A program made the translations under genes and the position numbers. The notes below the pieces were generated by a model. It ran no database searches, was not told the DNA's origin, and saw only the letters and a list, made by a program, of their open reading frames with translations. From contig CAVURW010000201.1 of the NCBI GenBank assembly GCA_963743595.1, positions 1-28,111 on the forward strand: a stretch of 28,111 nt of DNA. The letters run 5' to 3'. This document shows, piece by piece, positions 15,857-24,065 of this stretch (positions are counted from its first letter, which is position 1; every line of letters starts with the position of its first letter). This DNA is from CAVURW01 sp963743595 (GTDB lineage Bacteria; Verrucomicrobiota; Verrucomicrobiia; Methylacidiphilales; UBA1321).

Positions 15857-16831
15857 ATGACCAGCCCAGTTCGCAATTTCATTTTACATCATTTTCGTCA
15901 TTTCAACTCTGCTGCTTTGGTGGATGCTGCCAAGGGTTACGAGAACCATCTCGCTTCAGGCGGTAAGATGCTGGTGACTCTGGCAGGCGCCATGAGCACC
16001 GCAGAAATCGGCCTCTCGCTGGCGGAGATGATTCGCCAGGATAAAGTTCACGCCATTTGCTGTACCGGGGCCAACCTGGAAGAAGACGTGTTCAATCTGG
16101 TGGCTCACGATTTTTACGAGCGCGTGCCGAATTATCGCGACCTGACTGCTGCGGATGAAGAAGCGCTTCTGAGTCGGCACATGAACCGGGTAACCGATAC
16201 TTGCATCCCCGAGATGGAAGCGATGCGCCGAATCGAGTCCGTGGTGCTGGAAGAATGGGTGAAGGCCGATAAAGCTGGCGAGCGCTATTTCCCGCACGAG
16301 TTCATGTACAAGATATTGGCTTCCGGCGTATTGAAGAAGGAATATCAAATCGACCCGAAACACTCCTGGCTTCTCGCAGCGATGGAGAAGAATCTGCCGA
16401 TGATCGTGCCGGGCTGGGAAGACTCCACTCTTGGCAACATGTTTGCGGGACATGTCATCAGCAGCGATGTGAAAAACGTCCACACGGTGCGCACAGGAAT
16501 CGAGTACATGACGAATCTGGCCGAGTTTTACACGAGTTTAACGAAGTCGTCTTCGCTCGGTTTCTTCCAAATCGGCGGCGGTATCGCGGGTGACTTCCCG
16601 ATCTGCGTGGTGCCTATGCTCCACCAAGATCTCCAGCGGACGGAAGTTCCCCTCTGGGGCTACTTCTGCCAGATCAGCGATTCCACTACCAGCTATGGAT
16701 CTTACTCCGGCGCAGTGCCGAATGAGAAGATCACCTGGGGCAAACTGGGTAAGGATACGCCCAAGTTTATCGTGGAATCGGATGCATCCATTGTCGCACC
16801 GCTCATTTTTGCATACCTTCTCAATTGGTAA
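15857..16831 (+). CDS. Deoxyhypusine-synthase-family protein
   Basis: The 324-residue product matches the deoxyhypusine synthase fold, which uses NAD and spermidine to transfer an aminobutyl group. The catalytic-type lysine is visible as Lys296 in KITWGKLGKD, and GGGIAGDFPI, TSYGSYSGAVPNE and ESDASIVAPLIFAYLL fit the family. In eukaryotes and archaea the acceptor is eIF5A, and bacteria lack it. Bacterial homologues instead make homospermidine or an unknown product, so a polyamine-metabolism role is likely. It is not near polyamine genes here. The start is an ATG with no clear Shine-Dalgarno. The upstream region is shared with the divergent TonB-like gene. Confidence 0.9.
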   Translation: MTSPVRNFILHHFRHFNSAALVDAAKGYENHLASGGKMLVTLAGAMSTAEIGLSLAEMIRQDKVHAICCTGANLEEDVFNLVAHDFYERVPNYRDLTAADEEALLSRHMNRVTDTCIPEMEAMRRIESVVLEEWVKADKAGERYFPHEFMYKILASGVLKKEYQIDPKHSWLLAAMEKNLPMIVPGWEDSTLGNMFAGHVISSDVKNVHTVRTGIEYMTNLAEFYTSLTKSSSLGFFQIGGGIAGDFPICVVPMLHQDLQRTEVPLWGYFCQISDSTTSYGSYSGAVPNEKITWGKLGKDTPKFIVESDASIVAPLIFAYLLNW

Positions 16832-16860
16832 GTGCTATAAGCTCACCTGGAAACGTTACC

Positions 16861-17562
16861 ATGTCCGATCCGAACAATCCCATTCCTGTACAGCCGAACC
16901 AACCGTTTCTATATCCTCACCAGATGGCGCCGCCACGTGAGAAAAAGAAGATGGGCTGCGTGGCGTGGGGTTGCATTATCTTGGGCATTCTCGGTGTTTT
17001 AGGTGCTTTGGTTTTCGGTGGCGCGATCTATGTCGGCATACAGATGATTTCAAATATAGCCACAGGTAAGTCTGAGGAGACGCCGGTCTATGAGGGCACC
17101 GATGCGGAACGATCTGCGCTCCAGGCGAAGCTGACGCGCCTGAAAACCTCGTTCGATAACTACACGCTCGATTCCGAAAACTTCAATGAGCAGGAGCTCA
17201 ATATCCTCATCTCCCGCTTCCCTGAACTCAAGAAGCGCCTCTACGTCACGATTTCCGATGGCGTGGTTCACGCCCAGGCTGTCGTGCCGCTGGGACTGAT
17301 TTCGTCTTACTTCGGTAATTCAACCATCTCGTTACAAATCGATTCGATCCCAACGATAGCCGACGGCAAAGTCGATCTGCAGTTGAAGGCGATCAAGTAC
17401 GGCGATCACCAGCTCGATTCCGCAACTGTTTCGACGATTGAAGACAAAGTAAACGATGGCCTGAATAAGCACATTCACGACGACGACGACCTGCGAGCCA
17501 CCATAAAACACATCAAAGCTGTGAACGTGGATGGTAAGCAGATTTCCATTACGACTCAGTAG
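16861..17562 (+). CDS. Single-pass membrane protein with exported C-terminal domain, unknown function
   Basis: The product has 233 residues from ATG 16861. A Pro-rich N-terminus (about 1-30) ends in a charged REKKK, followed by one membrane segment (about 33-61, rich in Gly and Ile). The rest, about 170 residues, should face the periplasm by the positive-inside rule. It contains EFNEQELNILISRFPEL-like amphipathic helices (starting NFNEQEL) followed by beta-strands. No domain or catalytic motif was recognised. A GTG start 36 bases upstream is rejected because the ATG gives a cleaner N-terminus. The gene begins 29 bases after the deoxyhypusine-synthase-like gene and is probably cotranscribed. 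Confidence 0.75.
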   Translation: MSDPNNPIPVQPNQPFLYPHQMAPPREKKKMGCVAWGCIILGILGVLGALVFGGAIYVGIQMISNIATGKSEETPVYEGTDAERSALQAKLTRLKTSFDNYTLDSENFNEQELNILISRFPELKKRLYVTISDGVVHAQAVVPLGLISSYFGNSTISLQIDSIPTIADGKVDLQLKAIKYGDHQLDSATVSTIEDKVNDGLNKHIHDDDDLRATIKHIKAVNVDGKQISITTQ

Positions 17563-17581
17563 TTGTACGGGCGATTAGGGC

Positions 17582-17617
17582 GAAGCCTTCTCCCATTGGT
17601 TTTTGGGTAATGGCTTC
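17582..17617. terminator. Hairpin between convergent genes
   Basis: GAAGCC (17582-17587) pairs with GGCTTC (17612-17617), with inner CCCA/TGGG pairing around a T-rich loop. There is no T-run outside the stem. It may serve both converging genes. Confidence 0.4.
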
Positions 17618-17669
17618 TCGTTGGCCTCTCGATCGCTCAATCCCGCAGAATACGCTGCAGTCGCTCCGA

Positions 17670-18230
17670 CTAAAATAGGTGCCCGGACATCCAACGAACA
17701 ATCGAGTGAATCGCGACGATCAGTCCGATCAATGCGAAAAGCATTACCAAAACGCGCATCCAAAGTGACGCCTGAAGTACCGCCTTTACGTCGCCAGATT
17801 TCCACGCAGCGTATCGCGAGTCGATTACAGGCTTTACCTTCAAATAATCGGACTCGCTGAAGAGGATAACGCGAGGCCTCGGGACCTTGAGAGCTACGGA
17901 AACGTCGTTCCAAAAGCGCCCACTCGACAGAGGAAAATAGGCCTCCACGAACGCATTTCCATCGCTGTTCAACATGTCACTGGAAAAGATCGCGGTGCAT
18001 TCCTCATCGTAAAGTTCAAGGAGTGATTTCTCTCCTTTTCGATAAGCCTCCAGGGCTGGACCACTCCTTTTGAGAAAGTCATCGCTGAGCTTCTCGTTCT
18101 CGATCAACCACTTCAAAATGTACAAGACCCATCCGCTCGCTTCCGCTAACGACAATTCTCCTGAGCCGACATCACCCATAGTATCTTCGGCCTCGTCGTA
18201 AACGCGAATTTCTATGCGAGAATTTTCCAT
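17670..18230 (-). CDS. C-terminally anchored small protein, weakly DUF7832-like
   Basis: The 186-residue product has no signal peptide and one membrane segment at about residues 155-180 near the C-terminus (MRVLVMLFALIGLIVAIHSI), so the N-terminal part probably stays in the cytoplasm. The middle stretch SSDMLNSDGNAFVEAYF resembles a conserved motif (D...LNxxGNxFxxxYY) I associate with DUF7832-like proteins, but that match is weak. Function unknown. The preceding gene on this strand (18246-18752) ends only 15 bases upstream, so the two form a small operon and may act as a pair, as secretion or immunity partners do. This last idea is inference only. Confidence 0.6.
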   Translation of the reverse strand: MENSRIEIRVYDEAEDTMGDVGSGELSLAEASGWVLYILKWLIENEKLSDDFLKRSGPALEAYRKGEKSLLELYDEECTAIFSSDMLNSDGNAFVEAYFPLSSGRFWNDVSVALKVPRPRVILFSESDYLKVKPVIDSRYAAWKSGDVKAVLQASLWMRVLVMLFALIGLIVAIHSIVRWMSGHLF

Positions 18231-18245
18231 CCGCCCCCGGGAAAA

Positions 18246-18752
18246 CTATTTTTCATCAGACACTTTCAACGTATTCGACCATACAGGAAACCGTTTACCG
18301 GTACGTGAAGAATCCCACACGAACACATTGCATACTAACCCGGTCTTAAGAGCTGCTTTTAGACTCACTTCATCGTTACTGTCATGCGGTCTATAGTGAT
18401 CTTCAGTATGATCGCCTGGGGATAGTAAAAAGAAAGAATAGGGGTTATTTGTTGGATGCAACGAAATGAAAGCAGGTGGAGCGGTATAAATATTTAGTGG
18501 TTTATGGGAAAGCGTAAACAGTTGAAAAATGTCTTCACCCCGTGAAGAACAGCCGCCAAACGCATCAAACCAATTCCGTCTCCTGGAAATAACAGCCACT
18601 TTGGAACTGGTATTTTTCAGGCGATAGACAACCTCTCCATTTTCATAAGTCAAACTCACCTCTATACCGGTGGTATCGATGGTGTTCTCTGAGTTCCACT
18701 GAATATGCCCAGCTGCAACAAAAAACGCAGTTAGACTCAGGAGAATTCCCAC
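18246..18752 (-). CDS. Small secreted or membrane-anchored protein, unknown function
   Basis: The 168-residue product starts at a GTG. A hydrophobic stretch (GILLSLTAFFVAAG) follows directly and would serve as a signal peptide or anchor, with little positive charge before it. No ATG exists in frame between the GTG and the upstream stop, although the frame encodes SFRPV just before it, so a non-ATG start a few codons earlier is possible. The mature part is beta-rich (IEVSLTYENGEVVYRLKN) and recalls small immunoglobulin-like domains. No family was recognised. It forms a likely two-gene operon with the downstream 186-residue protein. Confidence 0.6.
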   Translation of the reverse strand: MGILLSLTAFFVAAGHIQWNSENTIDTTGIEVSLTYENGEVVYRLKNTSSKVAVISRRRNWFDAFGGCSSRGEDIFQLFTLSHKPLNIYTAPPAFISLHPTNNPYSFFLLSPGDHTEDHYRPHDSNDEVSLKAALKTGLVCNVFVWDSSRTGKRFPVWSNTLKVSDEK

Positions 18753-18818
18753 AGGGCGAAAACTGTTCGTCTGGTGTTGAATGAGATTCTCATACTGTAG
18801 GTAAAGTGATGAATTCCC

Positions 18819-19559
18819 CTACAAATCGTTCCCCCACAGAGAACGATCCTTCTCGTCCAACACCTTCATTTTGAGCGGGTCGGTCGCGCGAACGCCCCGA
18901 TGGGCCTGCAGTTGCTCCGTCGGACTGAGCCAGCCATCGCGATGCTCGCTAAAACCGCCGCCGGGACCGAGATCGACCGCCTGGCGAACTTCCCAGTGTA
19001 AGTGCGGCATATTCAGAACCGTGCTCCCCACCATCACCACGCCCACTGTTCCGATCTTCTGCCCTTTTTTCACGAAATCGCCCGGCGCCACATCCACCGT
19101 GCCGAGCTGCGCGTACATGATCTCCATGACGGGCGGCCAACGTCCCGCCGGCATCCGGTAACAGATCATCACCACTTTGCCCCAGCCATTTTGAAAATCC
19201 CTGGCCACAGAGACCCAGCCATCTGCCACGCTATAGACGGGTTGCCCCTGCGTTCCATTGCCAGGTGCGGTCGCCCAATCCTCGCCCAAGTGTTGCTCCG
19301 TTAAGAACGGGAGCGTCACCGTTGCGCCGTCCCCGTCGGGCGGGCACATCGGCGTCACCATCCCATCGGCCTCGGGCAGATTCGGGAAGACGTAGGTGGC
19401 GAAGAATCGGGGCCACTCGATCTGCGTCGTCACCACGGTTCCAGCGGAAGGCGGCCCGGTAAACCGCCAAGATTTGCTCCAGACCAGCAGTTCCCACAAC
19501 CCGGCCATCCACGCTACCAGAGCCAGTAGGTGGATCACGCGTCCCCGCAATATCTTCAT
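18819..19559 (-). CDS. Membrane-anchored M23-family (LytM-type) peptidase
   Basis: The product has 246 residues from ATG 19559, chosen because it precedes a clean membrane anchor (about 9-28). A start at 19595 would add 12 residues. The LytM domain is at about 85-192 with zinc ligands His90 and Asp94 (EQHLGEDW) and His186-x-His188 (MPHLHWEV). M23 enzymes cut peptidoglycan peptide bridges at the cell envelope. All four core residues are present, so it is probably active. It starts 45 bases after the phosphofructokinase stop on the same strand, which suggests cotranscription without an obvious functional link. Confidence 0.9.
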   Translation of the reverse strand: MKILRGRVIHLLALVAWMAGLWELLVWSKSWRFTGPPSAGTVVTTQIEWPRFFATYVFPNLPEADGMVTPMCPPDGDGATVTLPFLTEQHLGEDWATAPGNGTQGQPVYSVADGWVSVARDFQNGWGKVVMICYRMPAGRWPPVMEIMYAQLGTVDVAPGDFVKKGQKIGTVGVVMVGSTVLNMPHLHWEVRQAVDLGPGGGFSEHRDGWLSPTEQLQAHRGVRATDPLKMKVLDEKDRSLWGNDL

Positions 19560-19604
19560 GGCACCACTGTAAACCGGAGAGCCCCTACTTAACAACTGTA
19601 CGAC

Positions 19605-20594
19605 TTAGGGCTCAACCGAATCCCCGATTTCAATGCCAAGGTTCCGTGCCAAACGAATCGCGTCGGAAGGCAGGCTCTTGTGGCGATCCAGAATTTCCTC
19701 GAAGTCCCGCAGTTGCATGTTGCCGCCAGTCGTGCAGACCATTACGCCGCGCTCGCCTGCTGTCAATGCCAAGACCGCCATTTCCCCCATGCGACTGGCC
19801 AGCAATCGATCGTAGTGCGAAGGTGCGCCGCCGCGCTGCACATGCCCCAGCACCGTGAGCCGAACGTCCTGCTTCACGATTCCCGTTTCCTGGAGCTTCT
19901 TCATGAATTCGGAGCCTTGGCACACACCTTCGGCCACGATAATGACGCTGTTGTTGTGCTTATTCTTAAACCGCTCTTGCAACACTCGCGCGATACGGTC
20001 CACGTTCATCCGAAACTCCGGGATCACCGCAACCTGCGAGCCGGTGGAGATGGTGGTCATCAGCGCCAAATACCCGCTCCCACGACCCATCACTTCCACC
20101 ACGAAACAGCGCCGATGGCTCGCCGCAGTCGCCTTAATCATGTCGACCAAGTAAATGATCGTGTTCAGCGCCGTATCGACGCCGATGCCCATATCGGTGC
20201 CGTAAATATCGTTGTCGATTGTTCCCGGAAGACCGATCACAGCGAACCCGCGTCGATGCAGGGCTCGCGCGCCCTTCAAGCTACCGTCACCGCCCACCAC
20301 CACGAGGCCATCGATTCGATGCTTGCGCAACAATTCCATCGCGCGCAATTGGCCAGACTCTTCCGCAAATTGCGGGCAGCGGCTCGTTTGCAAAAAGGTC
20401 CCCGCATCTCGAATTTTGCCGGAGACGGCGAGTGTATCGAGCGGCACAAACTCGTCATCGATCAGCCCTTGGTAACCGTTTCGAATCCCGAAAATCTCGA
20501 TTCCCTGGTTCAGTCCTGCTCGCGTAATTGAGCGGATGGCCGGGTTCATTCCCGGCGAGTCCCCTCCCGACGTCATAATGGCAATACGTTTCAT
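19605..20594 (-). CDS. pfkA: ATP-dependent 6-phosphofructokinase
   Basis: The 329-residue product is full-length for bacterial PfkA. It phosphorylates fructose 6-phosphate to fructose 1,6-bisphosphate, the committed step of glycolysis. Motifs in order: TSGGDSPGMN (8-17), GGDGS (101-105) where Gly104 indicates ATP rather than pyrophosphate as donor, PGTIDNDI (123-130) with catalytic Asp127, and MGRGSG. The effector and substrate Arg/His pattern (RRGFAVIGLPG, GHVQRGG) is typical. The purine-rich GAGAAGAAGAAG before the ATG is a plausible ribosome site. The divergent neighbour is an antitoxin-like gene. Confidence 0.95.
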   Translation of the reverse strand: MKRIAIMTSGGDSPGMNPAIRSITRAGLNQGIEIFGIRNGYQGLIDDEFVPLDTLAVSGKIRDAGTFLQTSRCPQFAEESGQLRAMELLRKHRIDGLVVVGGDGSLKGARALHRRGFAVIGLPGTIDNDIYGTDMGIGVDTALNTIIYLVDMIKATAASHRRCFVVEVMGRGSGYLALMTTISTGSQVAVIPEFRMNVDRIARVLQERFKNKHNNSVIIVAEGVCQGSEFMKKLQETGIVKQDVRLTVLGHVQRGGAPSHYDRLLASRMGEMAVLALTAGERGVMVCTTGGNMQLRDFEEILDRHKSLPSDAIRLARNLGIEIGDSVEP

Positions 20595-20725
20595 GCTTCT
20601 TCTTCTCGGCGATAGTATTGAGAGGCCTGCGCGTTTGGTCCAATGAAAAAATTGCTTTTGCGAACTCGTCTGCGGGATACGCCGAACGGCTAAAAGATCA
20701 TCGCAGGCTGGTGAAATAGGAGTAA

Positions 20726-20738
20726 TTTGTTAAACAAA
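20726..20738. promoter_or_regulatory. Palindrome just upstream of the antitoxin-like gene
   Basis: TTTGTT-A-AACAAA is a perfect inverted repeat whose right edge lies four bases before the ATG. Antitoxins often bind such sites to repress themselves, so it is a candidate operator. Confidence 0.4.
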
Positions 20739-20742
20739 CTGA

Positions 20743-20922
20743 ATGGAACCTGATCCGGCTTTAGAGAAATCGAAGGAAATTGTACCAAGTGCACCAGCGA
20801 CTCTTAAAGCACGTCGACTTGGCTTTTTAACCGGAGCCATTTCTATTCCCGACGATTTTGACAGTATGGGTAGCAATGAAATTGAAGATCTTTTCGCTGG
20901 AGGCGATTGTCGTCCCGAATAA
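20743..20922 (+). CDS. Solitary antitoxin-like small protein
   Basis: The 59-residue product reads MEPDPALEKSKEI at the start, and LGFLTGAISIPDDFDSM then EIEDLFAGG towards the end. The LGxxxGxIxIPDDFD...LF pattern is characteristic of short antitoxins that neutralise PIN-type RNase toxins in type II systems; the C-terminal part would wrap the toxin. The gene that normally follows (a PIN protein of about 130 residues) is absent: an MBOAT gene starts 81 bases later. It may be an orphan antitoxin, the survivor of a broken module, or an antidote against a toxin elsewhere. A palindrome directly upstream is a candidate autoregulation site. No clear Shine-Dalgarno. Confidence 0.7.
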   Translation: MEPDPALEKSKEIVPSAPATLKARRLGFLTGAISIPDDFDSMGSNEIEDLFAGGDCRPE

Positions 20923-21003
20923 TCTAAGCTTTTAGGAGCAGATCCCTCTCCGTTTTATCTGGCGTGCCACACGGACTCTTATACCCTGGGCCAGCGTCAC
21001 GGC

Positions 21004-22545
21004 ATGCTGTTCAATTCCCTCTCATTCCTCCTCGTTTTCCTTCCCGTTAGCCTAGTCGTGTTTTACTCGTTGGGCTTTGCGAATAAATCGTGGAAAACGA
21101 TCTGGCTCGTCGTCGTCTCATTCGTTTTTTACTCGTGGTGGAGCAACGGCTTAATCGTTCTGCTCTCCGGCTCCATCCTCTTCAACTACTCGTTTGGTCT
21201 CCTCATCAATCGACCGGGGAACTCCGACAGCACAAAAAACGCGTTCCTTGCCACCGGAATTGCAGGCGATCTGCTACTGCTGTTCTACTACAAGTACGCA
21301 TTTCCATTGCTGAACTGGATTTGCTCGCTGGGGATTTTTCAAACGCCGGATCACCCCTACACCCTCGCGCTGCCTCTGGGCATCTCCTTCTTCACGTTCA
21401 CGCAAATCGGTTATCTGATCGATTGCCGCGCCGGACTCGTTCAATCGGCCAAGTTCATCGATTACTGTCTCTTCGTCACGTTTTTCCCGCACCTCATTGC
21501 CGGCCCGATTTTGCACCACAAAGAGATCCTCCCGCAATTCGCCTCGCCCAAAGCATTCCGGCTGGAATCGCAAAACCTCGCGGTCGGCTTCACGCTCTTC
21601 TTCATTGGACTCGCTAAAAAAGATCTCATCGCCGATCACTTTGCCCTCATTGCCAACCCTATTTTCAACTCCGCTTCCGACTCGACTTTTTACTTCAGCT
21701 GGATCGGCGCACTCTCCTATTCGCTTCAACTCTACTTCGATTTCTCCGGCTATTCCGATATGGCCATCGGTCTGGCGCGAATGTTCGGCATCAAGTTCCC
21801 GGCCAATTTCGATTCACCCTATTGCGCCACATCGATCATCGAGTTTTGGCAGCGTTGGCACATGACGCTTACCCGCTACATCACGCTCTACCTCTACAAC
21901 CCCATTTCGCTAAGCATCTCGCGCTATCGAGTTGCGCATGGCAAGGACATCTCGCGTCAGGCGCTGAAAACCGCGGACGGATTTCTGAGTCTCATCGTCG
22001 TCCCCACGCTCATCACGATGACTCTGGCGGGCATCTGGCACGGGGCAGGCCTGCAATTCGTGATCTTCGGCACGCTCCACGGCGTCTACATCATCATCAA
22101 CCACGCCTACGCACTCTTCATCCGTCATCGACTCCCCGCCATTACCGGATTCACGTTGTTTCCGACAATGGCGCAAGTGCTCGCCACGTTCCTGGCGGTC
22201 CTAGTCAGCGAAGTCTTTTTCCGAGCCAACTCCGTCGATGACGCGCTCACCGTTCTCACGGCGATGTGCAACTTAACGCCTTCCGCGAACGAAGCCGCCT
22301 CCGAGCTCATCATTAATGAAGACCTCATCCAAATCGCGGCCTGTTTTTTCATTGTCTGGACCTGCCCGAACAGCCTGCAGATTCTGAGAAACTACGAGCC
22401 TACCGTGACCAAGCTGAGGTCAAAGCCGCTCTTCGCATTCGCGTGGGCCCCGACTCCCTTTTGGGCCATTGCCACCGCGATTCTGGCGTTCTTCGCCTTC
22501 ATCTGGGTGGCAGGCATCACCGATTTTATCTATTTTCGATTTTAG
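21004..22545 (+). CDS. MBOAT-family membrane O-acyltransferase (AlgI/DltB-like)
   Basis: The 513-residue integral membrane protein has about 10-12 hydrophobic segments. Family signatures are visible: DFSGYSDMAIG (246-256), FWQRWHMTLTRYI with His286, and the catalytic His346 in LAGIWHGAGLQF, followed by GTLHG. MBOAT proteins move acyl groups across the membrane to extracytoplasmic hydroxyls, for example D-alanine (DltB) or acetyl groups on alginate and cellulose (AlgI). The next two genes encode an SGNH protein and an acyl carrier protein, so the donor is probably a carrier-bound acyl group, as in the Dlt system. No adenylating ligase (DltA) is in the window. No strong Shine-Dalgarno. Confidence 0.95.
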   Translation: MLFNSLSFLLVFLPVSLVVFYSLGFANKSWKTIWLVVVSFVFYSWWSNGLIVLLSGSILFNYSFGLLINRPGNSDSTKNAFLATGIAGDLLLLFYYKYAFPLLNWICSLGIFQTPDHPYTLALPLGISFFTFTQIGYLIDCRAGLVQSAKFIDYCLFVTFFPHLIAGPILHHKEILPQFASPKAFRLESQNLAVGFTLFFIGLAKKDLIADHFALIANPIFNSASDSTFYFSWIGALSYSLQLYFDFSGYSDMAIGLARMFGIKFPANFDSPYCATSIIEFWQRWHMTLTRYITLYLYNPISLSISRYRVAHGKDISRQALKTADGFLSLIVVPTLITMTLAGIWHGAGLQFVIFGTLHGVYIIINHAYALFIRHRLPAITGFTLFPTMAQVLATFLAVLVSEVFFRANSVDDALTVLTAMCNLTPSANEAASELIINEDLIQIAACFFIVWTCPNSLQILRNYEPTVTKLRSKPLFAFAWAPTPFWAIATAILAFFAFIWVAGITDFIYFRF

Positions 22546-22552
22546 TTCTCCG

Positions 22553-23551
22553 ATGCGCACTTACCTCGTCATTTTCTCCGGCACGTTTCTAACGCTCTTT
22601 TGCTCCGTGTGGATCTGGTGTGTTTTCCATCCGATGAACTACCTCTCGGTGGGGTATCCGATTGCCAAAGCGAAGTTGAAACTGCTTTACGAGATGAAAC
22701 CGATCGACGGCCTCGTCGTCGGGGATTCGCGAATCGCCCTGGGCCTGAACCCGTCTCGATTCAACGATAACGTACTGAACTTCGCGGTCAATGGCACCTG
22801 TACTGCCGAACACTTTTTCCTGATTCGAAAAGCGCTTACCGTCACGCATCCTAAATACGTCATCCTCTCGCCATCGCTCACCTCGTTTTACCGCGATAGT
22901 CTCTTTTACGAAAAAGCGAATCTCATGAACGAGCTCTTTCCGTATGCGCTTAACGACGAGCTCCGGATCGCGTCCCGACAGCACAACGACGATTCGATTG
23001 TCGGACCGATGTCGCCTTTCGATATCGATGTACGCCTGAAATTGTTCCTGATCTCAATTCAGTTCCCGTCCTATCAATCCTCAGACCTGCTAAAAGCTCT
23101 GGTCGAAAATCGATTCAAAACCAATACCGCCTCCTACAGCTACACATCAGAGCATCGCGGAATCGATACACCGTTCTACCGCGAAATGAAGTCCACCCCG
23201 GCGGAGGATTCCGACGTATCGCTGCATCTCACGCATTTCCAACCTCCGCCGCTTTTCAGCGATTACTTCAATCAAACACTGGATCTCCTTGATCACCAGC
23301 ACATCGAAGTCTATTTCATCGCAGCGCCACACACGAAGCGTTCTTGCGACGAAATCAGCCAAACGGTGAAAGATGAGTTTAAGAAGTATCTCGACGCCGA
23401 GGCGGTGCGCCACGCCAATTTTCACGTGGTCGGTGGGTTGTTTGATACCTGCCCGGACAATAACTTCAGTGATGAATCGCATCTCAACTACCAATCTGCT
23501 CTCCTATGGTCAGACCAAGTGGCCCACGAATTGAATAAATCGATCCCATGA
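22553..23551 (+). CDS. SGNH-type protein, DltD/AlgX-like partner of the MBOAT
   Basis: The product has 332 residues from ATG 22553, eight bases after the MBOAT stop. It starts with an N-terminal membrane anchor (about 5-27) and continues as an SGNH hydrolase-like fold: Ser59 in VVGDSRIALG, Asn80 in FAVNGT, and Asp307-x-x-His310 in SDESHLNY near the C-terminus. Such proteins finish acyl transfer onto the final polymer in alginate and lipoteichoic-acid systems. A longer frame to 22469 overlaps the MBOAT coding region and is not used. Its stop overlaps the carrier-protein start by four bases (ATGA), so the three genes form one operon. Confidence 0.88.
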   Translation: MRTYLVIFSGTFLTLFCSVWIWCVFHPMNYLSVGYPIAKAKLKLLYEMKPIDGLVVGDSRIALGLNPSRFNDNVLNFAVNGTCTAEHFFLIRKALTVTHPKYVILSPSLTSFYRDSLFYEKANLMNELFPYALNDELRIASRQHNDDSIVGPMSPFDIDVRLKLFLISIQFPSYQSSDLLKALVENRFKTNTASYSYTSEHRGIDTPFYREMKSTPAEDSDVSLHLTHFQPPPLFSDYFNQTLDLLDHQHIEVYFIAAPHTKRSCDEISQTVKDEFKKYLDAEAVRHANFHVVGGLFDTCPDNNFSDESHLNYQSALLWSDQVAHELNKSIP

Positions 23552-23802
23552 ACCAAGAACAGATTCTTCAAAAACTGACCCAACTCATTCGCGACCTGCT
23601 CAATGACGATTCCATTGTGCTGACGCTGGAGACGACCGCCGAGGATGTGGAGGGCTGGGACTCGCTCAACCACATCAACATCATCGTGGGAACGGAAGCG
23701 CTGTTTAAGATCAAGTTCCAGACCGCGGAAACGGAAGACCTGCGGAACGTGGGGCACTTCGTGGCGCTAATTGAAAAGAAATTGGCGACGAAGAAGGCTT
23801 GA
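23548..23802 (+). CDS. Acyl carrier protein (DltC-like), partner of the MBOAT
   Basis: The 84-residue product is a small acidic carrier protein with the phosphopantetheine-attachment Ser39 in EGWDSLNHINI. The arm would carry an acyl or aminoacyl group for the MBOAT upstream. The ATGA overlap with the SGNH gene shows translational coupling. Dlt operons contain a DltA ligase to load the carrier, and none is here, so loading must come from a ligase elsewhere or from fatty-acid synthesis. Whether the cargo is D-alanine, another amino acid or acyl is not visible from sequence. Confidence 0.93.
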   Translation: MNQEQILQKLTQLIRDLLNDDSIVLTLETTAEDVEGWDSLNHINIIVGTEALFKIKFQTAETEDLRNVGHFVALIEKKLATKKA

Positions 23803-23826
23803 CGTCAAACACTGGCGTGTTTCAAG
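23798..23826. terminator. Hairpin at the end of the O-acylation operon
   Basis: CTTG-AAACAC-TGGC-GTGTTT-CAAG forms a stem of 4+6 bp with a small bulge, overlapping the carrier-protein stop. It sits between convergent genes (csbD-like ends at 23839). No T-run, so only a possible terminator. Confidence 0.4.
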
Positions 23827-23838
23827 ACGGTTACCCAA

Positions 23839-24030
23839 CTACTTCGAAAAATCCTGAATCAACTTGTCGATCGCGGCCCGGCTTTCGCCTGTTTTCTGCT
23901 GAATCCGGCCGATAAGTTCCTCGTGCTTACCGTCAAGCAACGTCAAATCGTCGTCGGTGAGCAGTCCCCATTTCTGTTTGAATTTCCCTTTGATAATGTT
24001 CCAGTTGCCCTTGATTTTGAGTTCGTTCAT
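23839..24030 (-). CDS. csbD: CsbD-family stress protein
   Basis: The 63-residue product has the CsbD signature: GNWNIIKGKFKQKWGLLTDD and then GKHEELIGRIQQKTG. CsbD proteins are small hydrophilic proteins linked to general stress in bacteria; their exact function is unknown to me. Full length for the family. No Shine-Dalgarno sequence is evident. It is a single-gene unit convergent with the O-acylation operon and divergent from the Mla genes, with tandem hairpins upstream. Confidence 0.9.
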   Translation of the reverse strand: MNELKIKGNWNIIKGKFKQKWGLLTDDDLTLLDGKHEELIGRIQQKTGESRAAIDKLIQDFSK

Positions 24031-24065
24031 TGAGCCAGCCTAGAAACCAAACCTTCTGCGTACGA

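Noticed and set aside
19680..20531. 283-codon plus-strand open frame opposite the phosphofructokinase gene
   Set aside because: It lies wholly antisense to a complete pfkA with all motifs, and its translation is His/Arg-rich with no family resemblance: a codon-bias shadow.
21274..21729. 151-codon minus-strand frame within the MBOAT gene
   Set aside because: Glu/Arg-rich antisense shadow of membrane-segment codons.
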